Below, in pieces: positions 38,090-44,810 of a stretch of DNA of 45,714 bases. The position numbers were made by a program, and so were the translations under genes. The notes below the pieces were generated by a model that searched no databases, was not told the DNA's origin, and was given only the letters and a program-made list of their open reading frames with translations. The DNA comes from a virus: the IMG/VR virus record IMGVR_UViG_3300033148_010409, positions 1-45,714 of that record. One strand, given 5' to 3'. Position 1 is the stretch's first letter. Every line of letters begins with the position of its first letter.

Positions 38090-38125
38090 CTGAAATCCTT
38101 TACTGGCGCGCCATTTCAGCGCGCC
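38090..38125 (-). promoter_or_regulatory. Hairpin with possible pseudoknot over a ribosome site
   Basis: On the minus strand GGCGCGC and GCGCGCC form a seven-pair GC stem with loop TGAAATG. Twelve bases downstream AAAGGATTTCAGG precedes the ATG at 38088. The loop TGAAAT is complementary to ATTTCA beside the ribosome site, allowing a translational switch (inference). Confidence 0.35.
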
Positions 38126-38179
38126 TTTCATATTTGGCCGAGAATCAACGATCTCTTGCCGGTCTATACCTAACTACCC

Positions 38180-38347
38180 CTATCCGTCTATCCAATAACC
38201 ATATTCGCAAATTTTCTCAGCTTCCCTTCTTTCATATTCTGCTGCTTCTCGTTCTTGCCGCATACACTCTTCGCAAATGGCCCACTTGAGGCCACCCTCT
38301 GACCATGATCCATCTGTCATTTCGCCGCATCTTGGACACTCGTGCAT
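38180..38347 (-). CDS. Small zinc-ribbon protein
   Basis: A 55-residue protein beginning MHECPRCGEMTDGSW with a second pair CEECMRQE, giving a four-Cys zinc knuckle, then a charged helix. ATG 38347 is chosen because AAAGGAGGCGTAGT lies before it; an upstream in-frame ATG at 38371 has none. Typical of phage early microproteins; role unknown. Confidence 0.65.
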   Translation of the reverse strand: MHECPRCGEMTDGSWSEGGLKWAICEECMRQEREAAEYERREAEKICEYGYWIDG

Positions 38348-38348
38348 A

Positions 38349-38498
38349 CTACGCCTCCTTTCCTCTACCATTCAACCACGCAACGCGCTCAGCAGCCTCG
38401 TTGGGCGATGTATGGTCCGACTCAGGCATCCACTTGCCATCTGGGGTATAAAATCCTACCGTCCACAATCCCGGTTCTGATTGAATATACACGTACAT
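38349..38498 (-). CDS. 49-residue phage protein (MYVYIQSEPGLWTVGFY type)
   Basis: ATG 38498 follows GAAAGGAGGAGAGCTAAT. The product MYVYIQSEPGLWTVGFYTPD continues GKWMPESDHTSPNEAAERVAWLNG, a compact beta hairpin plus helix seen in many phages. Its stop is one base from the next start codon. Function unknown. Confidence 0.65.
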   Translation of the reverse strand: MYVYIQSEPGLWTVGFYTPDGKWMPESDHTSPNEAAERVAWLNGRGKEA

Positions 38499-38576
38499 AT
38501 TAGCTCTCCTCCTTTCTAGGACCAGGGCTCGGTTTCTGGCCCTGGCTCCGGTTCGGGTTGTTCATTCCGCCATTCC

Positions 38577-39794
38577 TCACTTCGCCACGTATATCCTGGG
38601 CTTTTGAAGTTCCACGTTGACGGCCCCAAACTTCTCCAGTAGCTCACGGTGGTGCCTCTGGGCCTTGTGGTTCTTGAGCAGGCTGTAAAGGGCGGTCTTG
38701 GATATACCGGTGGAGGCCAGGATGTCGGATGGATGGATCCCGTAGTCCATGAGCGCCCTCTGGAGGCCGTATGGGTCAGTCAGGAGCCATTTCTCCTGCT
38801 CCCTCTGCTCCATGACCTTGCCTGCGGCCTTGACCGGGCCGTGCTCCGCGATCCAGTCGCCCAAGGCTTTTTCCAACTCCTTGAGCCTGCTCTGGACCAG
38901 GACAAGTAGTTCCAGAGCCTTCTCGGCTTTTTGTGGTGAGTCGATGGTGAACGCTTCGGTCGGCGTGACCTTGTTACCCGAGATCTCAAGCCAGGAGGAA
39001 TTGACGGCGGGACACTCAACGGTGAACCCGCAGTATGAGCACTGAGCCCCAGGCTTCGGGTCCCAGTTTTCGTTGAACGCGATCTCCCGGATTGTGCTGT
39101 AGATATCGTCACGTATTTGGAACAGGTCATTCGGGTTGTAAAATCCTCCTTCTTCGATCTTCGCGCCCTTGGCCAGGAAGTTCAGCTTGACCGAGACGCG
39201 GTTGATGCCGTGTTCCTTTCCCAGGCCCACATATCCTGCCCAGGCGTAATAAGGGAGCTGTGCAGGGTCCGGATCTCCCCAGCCTGACTTGTGGTCAACC
39301 ACGACCAGGGTGTTCTCATCATAGGGGACCCATGCCCAGTCTATTATCGCCCTGAAGTACACCTCTTTCTCAAACCAGGCATCTTCCGGGAGAAGGTTCC
39401 AACGCCGGTCAAAGGCGAGCCTTTGCTCTGTCCAGTAGGCCCTGACGTTAGGGTCGATCTTGAATTCAGCGCCTTCAAGCTCTTCTACCAGATTATCTAT
39501 GGTCTCCATGACTTTCTGTTTATCTTCTTCATTGAAATTGGAGGGCCACTTGTTTTGCCTATCCATCCCGGTGCAAACGCGGGCTGCGCATTGGTTGAGG
39601 ACGGCCTGGCTGAGCATTCTCCTGTTCTCATAAAGCCACGAGAGGTATTCCTTCATGATCTCGTGGGCGATCTGGCCCACCACCGCGACGACAGAGGGCG
39701 GTTCATAGGCCTTCTCGATATAAAGCTTCCGGAACCGGAACGGGCACGCGAAGGCCTGAATCCTGCTGAAGCTGTAACTCAGATTTAGCGGCAT
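38577..39794 (-). CDS. RecB/Cas4-like PD-(D/E)XK nuclease
   Basis: A 405-residue protein. The N-terminal part has SRIQAFACPFRFRKLYIEKAYE (Cys17) and VVGQIAHEIMKEYL with the conserved His. The core IIDWAWVPYDENTLVVVDHKSGWG supplies D...DHK catalytic residues, QLPYYAWA the QxxxY motif, and CSYCGFTVECP the C-terminal cysteines of the Cas4/AddB-type iron-sulfur site. In phages such nucleases act as 5'-3' exonucleases paired with a RecT/Bet annealing protein, which is the adjacent gene. The C-terminal 110 residues form a charged coil plus a helix-turn-helix-like ISKTALYSLLKNHKA. Length exceeds a bare Cas4. Confidence 0.8.
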   Translation of the reverse strand: MPLNLSYSFSRIQAFACPFRFRKLYIEKAYEPPSVVAVVGQIAHEIMKEYLSWLYENRRMLSQAVLNQCAARVCTGMDRQNKWPSNFNEEDKQKVMETIDNLVEELEGAEFKIDPNVRAYWTEQRLAFDRRWNLLPEDAWFEKEVYFRAIIDWAWVPYDENTLVVVDHKSGWGDPDPAQLPYYAWAGYVGLGKEHGINRVSVKLNFLAKGAKIEEGGFYNPNDLFQIRDDIYSTIREIAFNENWDPKPGAQCSYCGFTVECPAVNSSWLEISGNKVTPTEAFTIDSPQKAEKALELLVLVQSRLKELEKALGDWIAEHGPVKAAGKVMEQREQEKWLLTDPYGLQRALMDYGIHPSDILASTGISKTALYSLLKNHKAQRHHRELLEKFGAVNVELQKPRIYVAK

Positions 39795-39808
39795 GGCGCC
39801 TCCTTTCC

Positions 39809-40990
39809 TTACTCATTGAAGTGTTTGCAGGTGGAATCGCTGTACTTGGGGCAATGGTCCTGGCACCAGGCGAACTCGACCTCTATGCCGCCCCTATCAG
39901 GGCAGGGCACAGACTCCGGCTCTTCCGGCTCCTGGCTCCGCTCTTCCCAGGGCGGACTTGCGTCCGCTTGGGCCTTTTCTTCCTCCTGCTCAAGTTCCGG
40001 CTGCTTCTGCTCTTGAGGAGCCTCCGCCATTGCCCTGGAAAGGATCTCGACCAATTCTTTGCCCTCTTCCTTGCGGAGGAAGGTCGGGTCGGCGACTCCC
40101 ACGGATTTGAGGTACTCGTCCACGACCTTCACATACCCCTTTTCTTCTGCGTTCTTGATCGCATTCAGGTGGACCCCGTCGATTCCGCAGGTCTTGATGT
40201 TCTCCCCGTTGAACTGGATCACGTTCCTCCGGAGCCGTTTTTTCGGCTCCTCCTTCCCGGCTTCCTGCTCCTGATCCTGAATGACTTCGCCCGTATCCTT
40301 GTCGATGTCCAACACCTCGCCCTCCAGGGAGGTGGCTTCGACATCGGAGGCCTCTGGGATCTCCTCCTGGGTGTAGAGGCCGCCGAAGAGATCCGGGAAC
40401 GCCTCCCTCTGCGCGGCCACCAGGGCGCACTTCCTGATCATGGTGGCAGGCTTCATGTCCCACATGCGGGATATCTCCCCGCTCTTCTTCCTCCCCACGT
40501 ATTCGTTAAAGTCCACCTCAGCCCTCACGGGGAACTTTTTGCCCCTGACGTACACCTCGGCCCATCCGCCGACTAGGTCCTGGCTGAAGGTGATGGACCC
40601 CTCCTGATAGATGGGCTTAGGCAGTTCTCCGGTCTCCTTGAACTTGTTCTCCCAGTTTCTGGGCAGGAGGATCACGCCAGCCTTGAATCCCTCGTAGCGG
40701 TCGCCCGCCTTGTCGGCCCGCTTCATCCAGGCGTACTTGGAGATCACCATCTGGCATTCGTCCCCGAACTTCACCAGGAAGGCGTCCCCCACCCAGGGAT
40801 TGAGGCCGTTGAACTTGCACATCTGGATGAACTCGACGGCCTCATTCACCGTGATGTCCTTGTTCCCCCTTGCGAGGAACTTCTTTACCTGGTTGACCGT
40901 AATGGTGACCTCTCCGGCCTCGGTCCTGATGGTGACCGGCTTCTCCATGATGTCGCTCACGGAGCTCTTCTTCGTAATTGCAGTCGTCAT
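39809..40990 (-). CDS. RecT/Bet single-strand annealing protein with Cys-rich tail
   Basis: A 393-residue protein. Residues 1-215 match the phage Bet/RecT family: VNEAVEFIQMCKFNGLNPWVGDAFLVKFGDECQMVISKYAWMKRA, WAEVYVRG, WDMKPATMIRKCALVAAQREAFPDLFGGLY. It anneals complementary strands after exonuclease resection. From 215 on it is acidic and low-complexity, then ends in a Cys-containing segment (CPDRGG, CQDHCPKYSDSTC). Several family members carry variable tails, but this cysteine cluster is not part of the core. AAAAAGGAGGTCAATGC precedes the start. Confidence 0.85.
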   Translation of the reverse strand: MTTAITKKSSVSDIMEKPVTIRTEAGEVTITVNQVKKFLARGNKDITVNEAVEFIQMCKFNGLNPWVGDAFLVKFGDECQMVISKYAWMKRADKAGDRYEGFKAGVILLPRNWENKFKETGELPKPIYQEGSITFSQDLVGGWAEVYVRGKKFPVRAEVDFNEYVGRKKSGEISRMWDMKPATMIRKCALVAAQREAFPDLFGGLYTQEEIPEASDVEATSLEGEVLDIDKDTGEVIQDQEQEAGKEEPKKRLRRNVIQFNGENIKTCGIDGVHLNAIKNAEEKGYVKVVDEYLKSVGVADPTFLRKEEGKELVEILSRAMAEAPQEQKQPELEQEEEKAQADASPPWEERSQEPEEPESVPCPDRGGIEVEFAWCQDHCPKYSDSTCKHFNE

Positions 40991-41259
40991 GCATTGACCT
41001 CCTTTTTGAAGTTGAATGAGACTTGCTCAGCATCGACATAGTCGGTGACCGAGTCTTTGACCTTATCCTTCACGAAGCTGATCGAGGTTTCTACTTTGAA
41101 GCGGCCGTTGTCGGTTTCCTCGATCTTTGTTCCCAGCGCTATGGAGAACTTCTTCTCGTCGCATTTGAGATAGGCTTCATCCAGCTCGTTTATGTATTCC
41201 GACAAGAGCCTGGTTACGTTCTCCTCGATCTTTTGAATGACCTCTTGGTTCAGTCTCAT
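40987..41259 (-). CDS. Small protein coupled to recT
   Basis: A 90-residue protein (MRLNQEVIQKIEENVTRLLSEYINE...). Helical N-terminus, then beta strands (FKVETSISFVKDKVKDSVTDYV) and an amphipathic end. Its stop overlaps the RecT start (four bases), so the two are co-translated. Such small genes before recT are common, but the role is unknown. Confidence 0.65.
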   Translation of the reverse strand: MRLNQEVIQKIEENVTRLLSEYINELDEAYLKCDEKKFSIALGTKIEETDNGRFKVETSISFVKDKVKDSVTDYVDAEQVSFNFKKEVNA

Positions 41260-41263
41260 GGCC

Positions 41264-41353
41264 TTACCCCACCAAGAAATAGATGATCAGCACCAGGGCG
41301 CTCCCGCAGAGCATCCCCAGCATGAGGCAGCAGAAGTTTATGATCGCCCTCAT
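41264..41353 (-). CDS. 29-residue membrane peptide
   Basis: ATG 41353 overlaps the stop of the upstream gene and has GAGGCATACTG before it. The product is one hydrophobic helix (MRAIINFCCLMLGMLCG...LIIYFLVG), long enough to cross the membrane. Probably a real single-pass phage microprotein. Confidence 0.5.
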   Translation of the reverse strand: MRAIINFCCLMLGMLCGSALVLIIYFLVG

Positions 41354-41544
41354 CAGTATGCCTCGCCTTCCACTTCGACCGTGAACACGGCTTTCGTGTC
41401 TATGCCGTCCGTCCGTTCAAGCTGTTTGAAGCACTCAGCCGGGGTCTCGCCCACGCAGAGGACCCTGGACAGCGTCCCGTTCTGCTCCACGCCGACCCAG
41501 CGCCGCACGGCCATGGAATATTGGATGTTGTAAGTCTTCTCCAT
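41353..41544 (-). CDS. Small phage protein, unknown
   Basis: A 63-residue protein (MEKTYNIQYSMAVRRWVGVEQNG...). ATG 41544 has AAGGAGATGAGGGGA upstream; an ATG at 41553 lies inside that site. Beta-rich with the pattern of a small ferredoxin-like fold. Function unknown. Confidence 0.6.
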   Translation of the reverse strand: MEKTYNIQYSMAVRRWVGVEQNGTLSRVLCVGETPAECFKQLERTDGIDTKAVFTVEVEGEAY

Positions 41545-41549
41545 TCCCC

Positions 41550-41732
41550 TCATCTCCTTATTTTCTCGATCTCGAATGGGCCTTCCGCCATCTGGCTGAG
41601 CGCCTTGACGACGTAGGCGGCGAAGGAGGCGCTGTGAAAGCGCCTGGCCCTGTGCCTGGGCCCGAACTCGTACTTGCCGACAAGGTAAAGGCCCGTCTTT
41701 TTATCCTTAACGGCGTATTGCTTGGTCATCAT
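41550..41732 (-). CDS. Small basic phage protein
   Basis: A 60-residue basic protein (MMTKQYAVKDKKTGLYLVGKYEFGPRHRARRFHSASF...). It has the form of a short beta sheet followed by helix. Its start overlaps the end of the DUF6166-like gene by 26 bases. Part of the leftward early operon; role unknown. Confidence 0.55.
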   Translation of the reverse strand: MMTKQYAVKDKKTGLYLVGKYEFGPRHRARRFHSASFAAYVVKALSQMAEGPFEIEKIRR

Positions 41733-42030
41733 TGAACCTCACTTTTGCAGGGTTAGGGATTTCAACATCAAAATCAGACTGTGGCAACGTGGCAATATGC
41801 TTCCACTTATAATCCTGGTATATGGGCCATACTTTTTCAATCGGAAGGAACTTCATGCAGATTGCGAAGGCTAATTGTGCCGGGCCTGACCCGCCATAAC
41901 CCCAATTGAATCCATTAGGGCTATGGTTGCATACCTTGAGGCTTGGTCCAGGATGAAGCTCTTCACCATTAAGCCATACGCGCTTTGAGCCCCATTCACC
42001 CTTAAGTCTTATGGTATTGTTAGCTGTCAT
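41707..42030 (-). CDS. DUF6166-like phage protein
   Basis: A 107-residue protein containing HSPNGFNWGYGGSGPAQLAFAI and KFLPIEKVWPIYQDYKW, the pattern of DUF6166 proteins found in many phages and plasmids. No biochemical role is known to me. It overlaps the next upstream gene by 11 bases. Confidence 0.7.
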   Translation of the reverse strand: MTANNTIRLKGEWGSKRVWLNGEELHPGPSLKVCNHSPNGFNWGYGGSGPAQLAFAICMKFLPIEKVWPIYQDYKWKHIATLPQSDFDVEIPNPAKVRFNDDQAIRR

Positions 42031-42232
42031 TTCCCCGCCTCCTTAGCCACTCGTCCCGCCTGGCTCTGGCGGTCTCCATGTCCGGGACGACGCAGCAGAA
42101 AAGTTTTCCATCATGATGCCTGTAGTCGTAATGGATCATAGCGGACAGCCCGCTTATGCGGTCTATCCAGAATATCTCCGCCTGTTCCTGCCCCGTGAGG
42201 CACGTTGAGCAACCGTTTACGTCCGTCTTCAT
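42020..42232 (-). CDS. DUF3873-like small protein
   Basis: A 70-residue protein: NGCSTCLTGQEQAEIF, IHYDYRHHDGKLFCCVVPDMETARARRDEWL, matching the DUF3873 pattern. CCAAGGAGGAGTGA precedes the ATG. Function unknown. Cysteine pairs suggest metal binding or a compact fold. Confidence 0.65.
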   Translation of the reverse strand: MKTDVNGCSTCLTGQEQAEIFWIDRISGLSAMIHYDYRHHDGKLFCCVVPDMETARARRDEWLRRRGNDS

Positions 42233-42428
42233 TCACTCCTCCTTGGTCTTTTGGGGCCTCCCGGAGAGGGCATTGAAGCCCGTCCCTGGGAGGCAGAGGA
42301 AAGAGTTAATGATTGTTTGTCGATTCGACCCCCGCCCCCGGCTCCAATCCGTCCGCAATTCGGCGGACATGGCGAACAATGGCGGTATTTCCCAAGCCCC
42401 GGGGCCTCGACACGGTTAACGCCCGCTC
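42233..42428. other. GC-rich gap without a supported gene
   Basis: A minus-strand frame of 45 codons (42370-42233) exists but has no ribosome site. An inverted repeat around CCTCCCGG/CTGGGAGG is the only structure I see. Probably leader sequence of the DUF3873-like gene. Confidence 0.4.
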
Positions 42429-42656
42429 TCAGCTTGCCGACACAAGCTTGCCTTTGCCGCCGGGCCTCCCCAGCCCGTTTCGGGAGATACCACCTCCTTT
42501 CTTAATGTCAGGGACCTCGACGCCCCAGGACTCCAGGGTCTTGTCCGAGACGGTCGAGCCATCATATGGCCCACCCACCACGTTGAACAGGGGAAACAGG
42601 GGCTCGCCCTCGATTCCCGTCTGCCAGCCGATGAATTGGATTTGTTTAAGATGCAT
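42429..42656 (-). CDS. First leftward early gene, unknown
   Basis: A 75-residue protein (MHLKQIQFIGWQTGIEGEPLFPLFNVVGGPYDGSTVS...). AAAGGAGACCATCC gives a strong ribosome site. The pattern FNVVGGPYDGSTVSDKTLESWGV occurs in small phage proteins. It is the first gene behind the leftward repressor-controlled promoter, so it would be expressed at induction. Confidence 0.6.
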   Translation of the reverse strand: MHLKQIQFIGWQTGIEGEPLFPLFNVVGGPYDGSTVSDKTLESWGVEVPDIKKGGGISRNGLGRPGGKGKLVSAS

Positions 42657-42684
42657 GGATGGTCTCCTTTGAGGATTTAAATAT

Positions 42685-42735
42685 ATTAAACGACAAATTG
42701 TCGTCAATGTCAAGCTAAAAACGACAAATTGTCGC
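42685..42735 (-). promoter_or_regulatory. Leftward early promoter with two repressor operators
   Basis: On the minus strand: -35 TTGACA (42708-42713), 17-base spacer, -10 TTTAAT (42685-42690). Operator ACGACAAATTGTCGT (42690-42704) sits in the spacer and touches the -10; a second copy, ACGACAAATTGTCGC, lies just upstream at 42721-42735. Repressor bound there would block polymerase. Confidence 0.8.
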
Positions 42736-42749
42736 TTCATAGGGCAAAA

Positions 42750-42788
42750 AAATTCCCGGCCAAAATTAACTATTAGAACCGGGAATTT
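42750..42788 (-). terminator. Rho-independent terminator of the repressor gene
   Basis: Ten-base arms AAATTCCCGG and CCGGGAATTT with a 19-base loop; on the minus strand the stem is followed directly by a T run. It lies just behind the repressor stop codon and in front of the operators of the leftward promoter. Confidence 0.75.
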
Positions 42789-42812
42789 AATTAGCTATTT
42801 TGATAGGTTATA

Positions 42813-43307
42813 TCATTGCATTTCTAGAATACCTTTCATAAGCGAATATATTTTTCTTCTTTCTTTCGTAGGCCATACTTCCTTTGAAAAGGCATCTCTT
42901 ATTAAATTCAGTTTTATTTCCAACTGTAGTTTTTCTCTCTCCCTTTTGCTTATTTCCTCAATGATTAGTGCCGTATTTTCTAATATTTTTTGTTTGAAAT
43001 CGCCGTTGCCTTTGTTGATTGCAATATCAAAGACTTTCATGAGTTCATTATCTGATTGTCGCCGTAATAACTGATCATACGAAATGTTCATGCCATATGT
43101 CCTGAATCCCTCAATCACCTTATCGATGAACTCAATTTTCCATCGACGTTGGCCTTTTAACAACTTCTGAAAGTGTGTCGAGCTTATTCCGGCCCTTCTA
43201 CTGAATTCCGCTGCTTTCACATTTTCAGGGAGCAAAGACAAAATGCGATTACCGATATCCCTATCTCGTTCACTTACCTTTTCTTTGGATTCTGGCTCTT
43301 TTGTCAT
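42813..43307 (-). CDS. Prophage repressor (XRE-family HTH)
   Basis: A 164-residue protein. The helix-turn-helix is ENVKAAEFSRRAGISSTHFQKLLKGQRRW (about residues 26-55). The C-terminal region is a long charged helix likely to dimerise; there is no S24/LexA-type peptidase domain, so induction must differ from lambda CI cleavage. ATG 43307 is used; a TTG at 43349 would lie within the operator. No clear ribosome site. It is flanked by three copies of one operator, which supports the repressor role. The gene is AT-rich. Confidence 0.75.
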   Translation of the reverse strand: MTKEPESKEKVSERDRDIGNRILSLLPENVKAAEFSRRAGISSTHFQKLLKGQRRWKIEFIDKVIEGFRTYGMNISYDQLLRRQSDNELMKVFDIAINKGNGDFKQKILENTALIIEEISKREREKLQLEIKLNLIRDAFSKEVWPTKERRKIYSLMKGILEMQ

Positions 43308-43332
43308 TCTGAATACACAACGTATTTTTTGC

Positions 43333-43368
43333 TTGACTTTAGAAGACAAATTGTCGTTTAATGTTTTT
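43333..43368 (+). promoter_or_regulatory. Rightward promoter with internal operator and leaderless start
   Basis: -35 TTGACT (43333-43338), 18-base spacer, -10 TTTAAT (43357-43362). Operator AAGACAAATTGTCGT (43343-43357) fills the spacer. The ATG at 43369 is only six bases after the -10, so transcription would start on the start codon. Confidence 0.7.
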
Positions 43369-43557
43369 ATGCTAATCCAAAAGCTTCACAAACTCGAAGA
43401 ACACTACAGGAGCCAGACCAAGGTCGCCAAGGAGCTGGGGATTTCCTACCGGCATTACCAGAGGATCAGGAAGGCCTGCCATGCCACCAAATCCATGGAA
43501 ATGCTGATTGACTACAAGCTCCAGGAAATCGAGTTTCAAAAAGCGGCCTGCCAATAA
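43369..43557 (+). CDS. Cro-like HTH regulator (leaderless)
   Basis: A 62-residue protein: LEEHYRSQTKVAKELGISYRHYQRIRKACHA is a helix-turn-helix, followed by a short C-terminal helix. Divergent from the repressor, it occupies the cro position. There is no ribosome site, and the ATG coincides with the expected transcription start, as in lambda cI from PRM. Confidence 0.7.
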   Translation: MLIQKLHKLEEHYRSQTKVAKELGISYRHYQRIRKACHATKSMEMLIDYKLQEIEFQKAACQ

Positions 43558-43598
43558 CGGCCGAGCTGCTTTCTTGTGCCCGGCGGAGAGGGAGTTCT

Positions 43599-43808
43599 AT
43601 GCCAAAAGAATCGTGCCTTCTTGTGTCGGCTGAAAAGGACCTATGTATTAAGGTCTACGGCCAGAGGATGACGAAAGATAGAACTCTGGAACCTTTTCCT
43701 GTGCTCCATTTGTTTGAAATCGACAGCGAGCTTATTCAGAAACATGGCATCGTTGATCTGCTCGTCAGCGTTGAAAAAACTCCCAGAGCGGGCAAAGGTC
43801 CCAGTTGA
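43599..43808 (+). CDS. Small protein, unknown
   Basis: A 69-residue protein (MPKESCLLVSAEKDLCIKVYGQRMTKD...). GAGAGGGAGTTCT precedes the ATG. The pattern of short beta strands could be a small folded domain. It converges on the gene at 43983 with a 44-base overlap of the 3' ends. Family not recognised. Confidence 0.5.
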   Translation: MPKESCLLVSAEKDLCIKVYGQRMTKDRTLEPFPVLHLFEIDSELIQKHGIVDLLVSVEKTPRAGKGPS

Positions 43809-43983
43809 ACGTGTACGATCCGGCTCTGGATTCCCTGGAGACAGCATAGTTGAGTTCTTCTGAACACCCAGCCATAGATCGGACTTCCTTTTGGCCTGAC
43901 GGATGCCGGTTGACCTCGATTCCGACGGTCACGTCCCAGCCGGTTTTGGGACAGAACATTTTTTGATGCTCAGTCCACCTCAT
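43765..43983 (-). CDS. Small Cys-containing protein (FCPKTGWDVTVGIE family)
   Basis: A 72-residue protein with FCPKTGWDVTVGIEV, a central AGCSEE and a final LCPLWEFF. This layout recurs in small proteins of sulfate reducers and their relatives as far as I recall, and suggests a zinc or iron-sulfur site. Its ATG lies inside the palindrome 43972-43993, so the HTH encoded next door could repress it. Confidence 0.5.
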   Translation of the reverse strand: MRWTEHQKMFCPKTGWDVTVGIEVNRHPSGQKEVRSMAGCSEELNYAVSRESRAGSYTFNWDLCPLWEFFQR

Positions 43984-43993
43984 AAAGTGGACT
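43972..43993. promoter_or_regulatory. Palindrome between divergent genes
   Basis: AGTCCAC and GTGGACT separated by eight bases. It covers the start of the leftward gene and precedes a TTATAA that could be the -10 of the rightward HTH gene. Probable operator. Confidence 0.5.
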
Positions 43994-44013
43994 TATAACA
44001 CACAGTCAACAAC

Positions 44014-44253
44014 GTGACAACTGAAAAAGAACATATATTCAAGCTCTTGATAAGAGAAGGATACGGCTTCTCCGAGACCGTCGCCTTCTTTCTGAGGGAC
44101 ACGGGCGTAACCATGTCCGACATCGCCCGCACCGCGGGCGTTGACAGGTCATATGTCAAAAGGGTGATCGATGGAAAACGGAATTCCGAGAAGATCAGGC
44201 GGAGCATTGCAAGGGCGCTCAGATTCGACCCCTGGAGATACCGGCATGCATGA
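44014..44253 (+). CDS. HTH transcriptional regulator
   Basis: A 79-residue protein from a GTG start. FLRDTGVTMSDIARTAGVDRSYVKRVIDGKRNSEKIRRSIARAL is an XRE-type helix-turn-helix. No ribosome site is visible; TTATAA lies about 15 bases upstream. It may control the excisionase/integrase genes that follow and itself through the palindrome at 43972-43993. Confidence 0.7.
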   Translation: MTTEKEHIFKLLIREGYGFSETVAFFLRDTGVTMSDIARTAGVDRSYVKRVIDGKRNSEKIRRSIARALRFDPWRYRHA

Positions 44254-44455
44254 TGTTTGCAGCGAAAACGAGTCGTTCGAGACTTCAAAGCTGAATTCCC
44301 TGTACACGATAAGGATACCCGACGGTACGAAGGCTATGATCGACAAGCTGTCCCCCCTCTGGAAAAAGAAGCTGAACGAAGCGCTCCGGCTGACCGTCGC
44401 CAAGGTTCTCCACGAGGCCAACTTCGACCCGAACGTATACCTGAACGACGACTGA
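44246..44455 (+). CDS. Small protein, possibly ribbon-helix-helix
   Basis: A 69-residue protein (MHDVCSENESFETSKLNSLYTIRIPDGTKAMIDKLSPLWKKKLNEALRLTVAKVL...). YTIRIPDGTKAMIDKLS followed by a helix resembles the ribbon-helix-helix layout. Overlaps the preceding HTH gene by eight bases. A DNA-binding accessory role is inferred. Confidence 0.5.
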   Translation: MHDVCSENESFETSKLNSLYTIRIPDGTKAMIDKLSPLWKKKLNEALRLTVAKVLHEANFDPNVYLNDD

Positions 44456-44489
44456 GGGCAACGTAAACCTTGTTTGTGTATGGATTACC

Positions 44490-44810
44490 ATGTCAACCAC
44501 TTTCATAAGCCCGAAAGAGATAGCCTCCAGACTTAACAGGTCCCTTAAATGGGTCTATAATCATGCAGCCGATTTGGGTGGCGCCCGGATAGGCGGGTCA
44601 TGGATCTTCACGGAGGAGGGCCTGAGAGATGCCATACAGGCAGGGCAGGAAATGGCGAGGAGTCGTCAAGATAGGCGGGGTCCGGGTGGAGCAGAAGCTC
44701 TTCAGGCTAAAGAGAGAGGCCGCAGCGTGGGAAAACGAAACCCGGCAGAGATACTTAGAGAGCGAGAAGAGGGCGCGAGGAGGCACGGACTTGACGACCT
44801 TCTGTATTAA
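44490..44810 (+). CDS. xis: Excisionase-like protein (HTH_17)
   Basis: A 106-residue protein. Residues 1-50 (FISPKEIASRLNRSLKWVYNHAADLGGARIGGSWIFTEEGLRDAI) are the winged-helix excisionase/HTH_17 domain that binds the attachment region and directs excision. The rest is Arg/Glu/Gly-rich and overlaps the integrase start by 182 bases in another frame. The conserved domain ends near where the overlap begins, so the tail may be unconstrained. Confidence 0.7.
   Translation: MSTTFISPKEIASRLNRSLKWVYNHAADLGGARIGGSWIFTEEGLRDAIQAGQEMARSRQDRRGPGGAEALQAKERGRSVGKRNPAEILREREEGARRHGLDDLLY

Noticed and set aside
42313-42672. Plus-strand frames over the early leader
   Set aside because: They lack ribosome sites and run against the leftward operon and its promoter.
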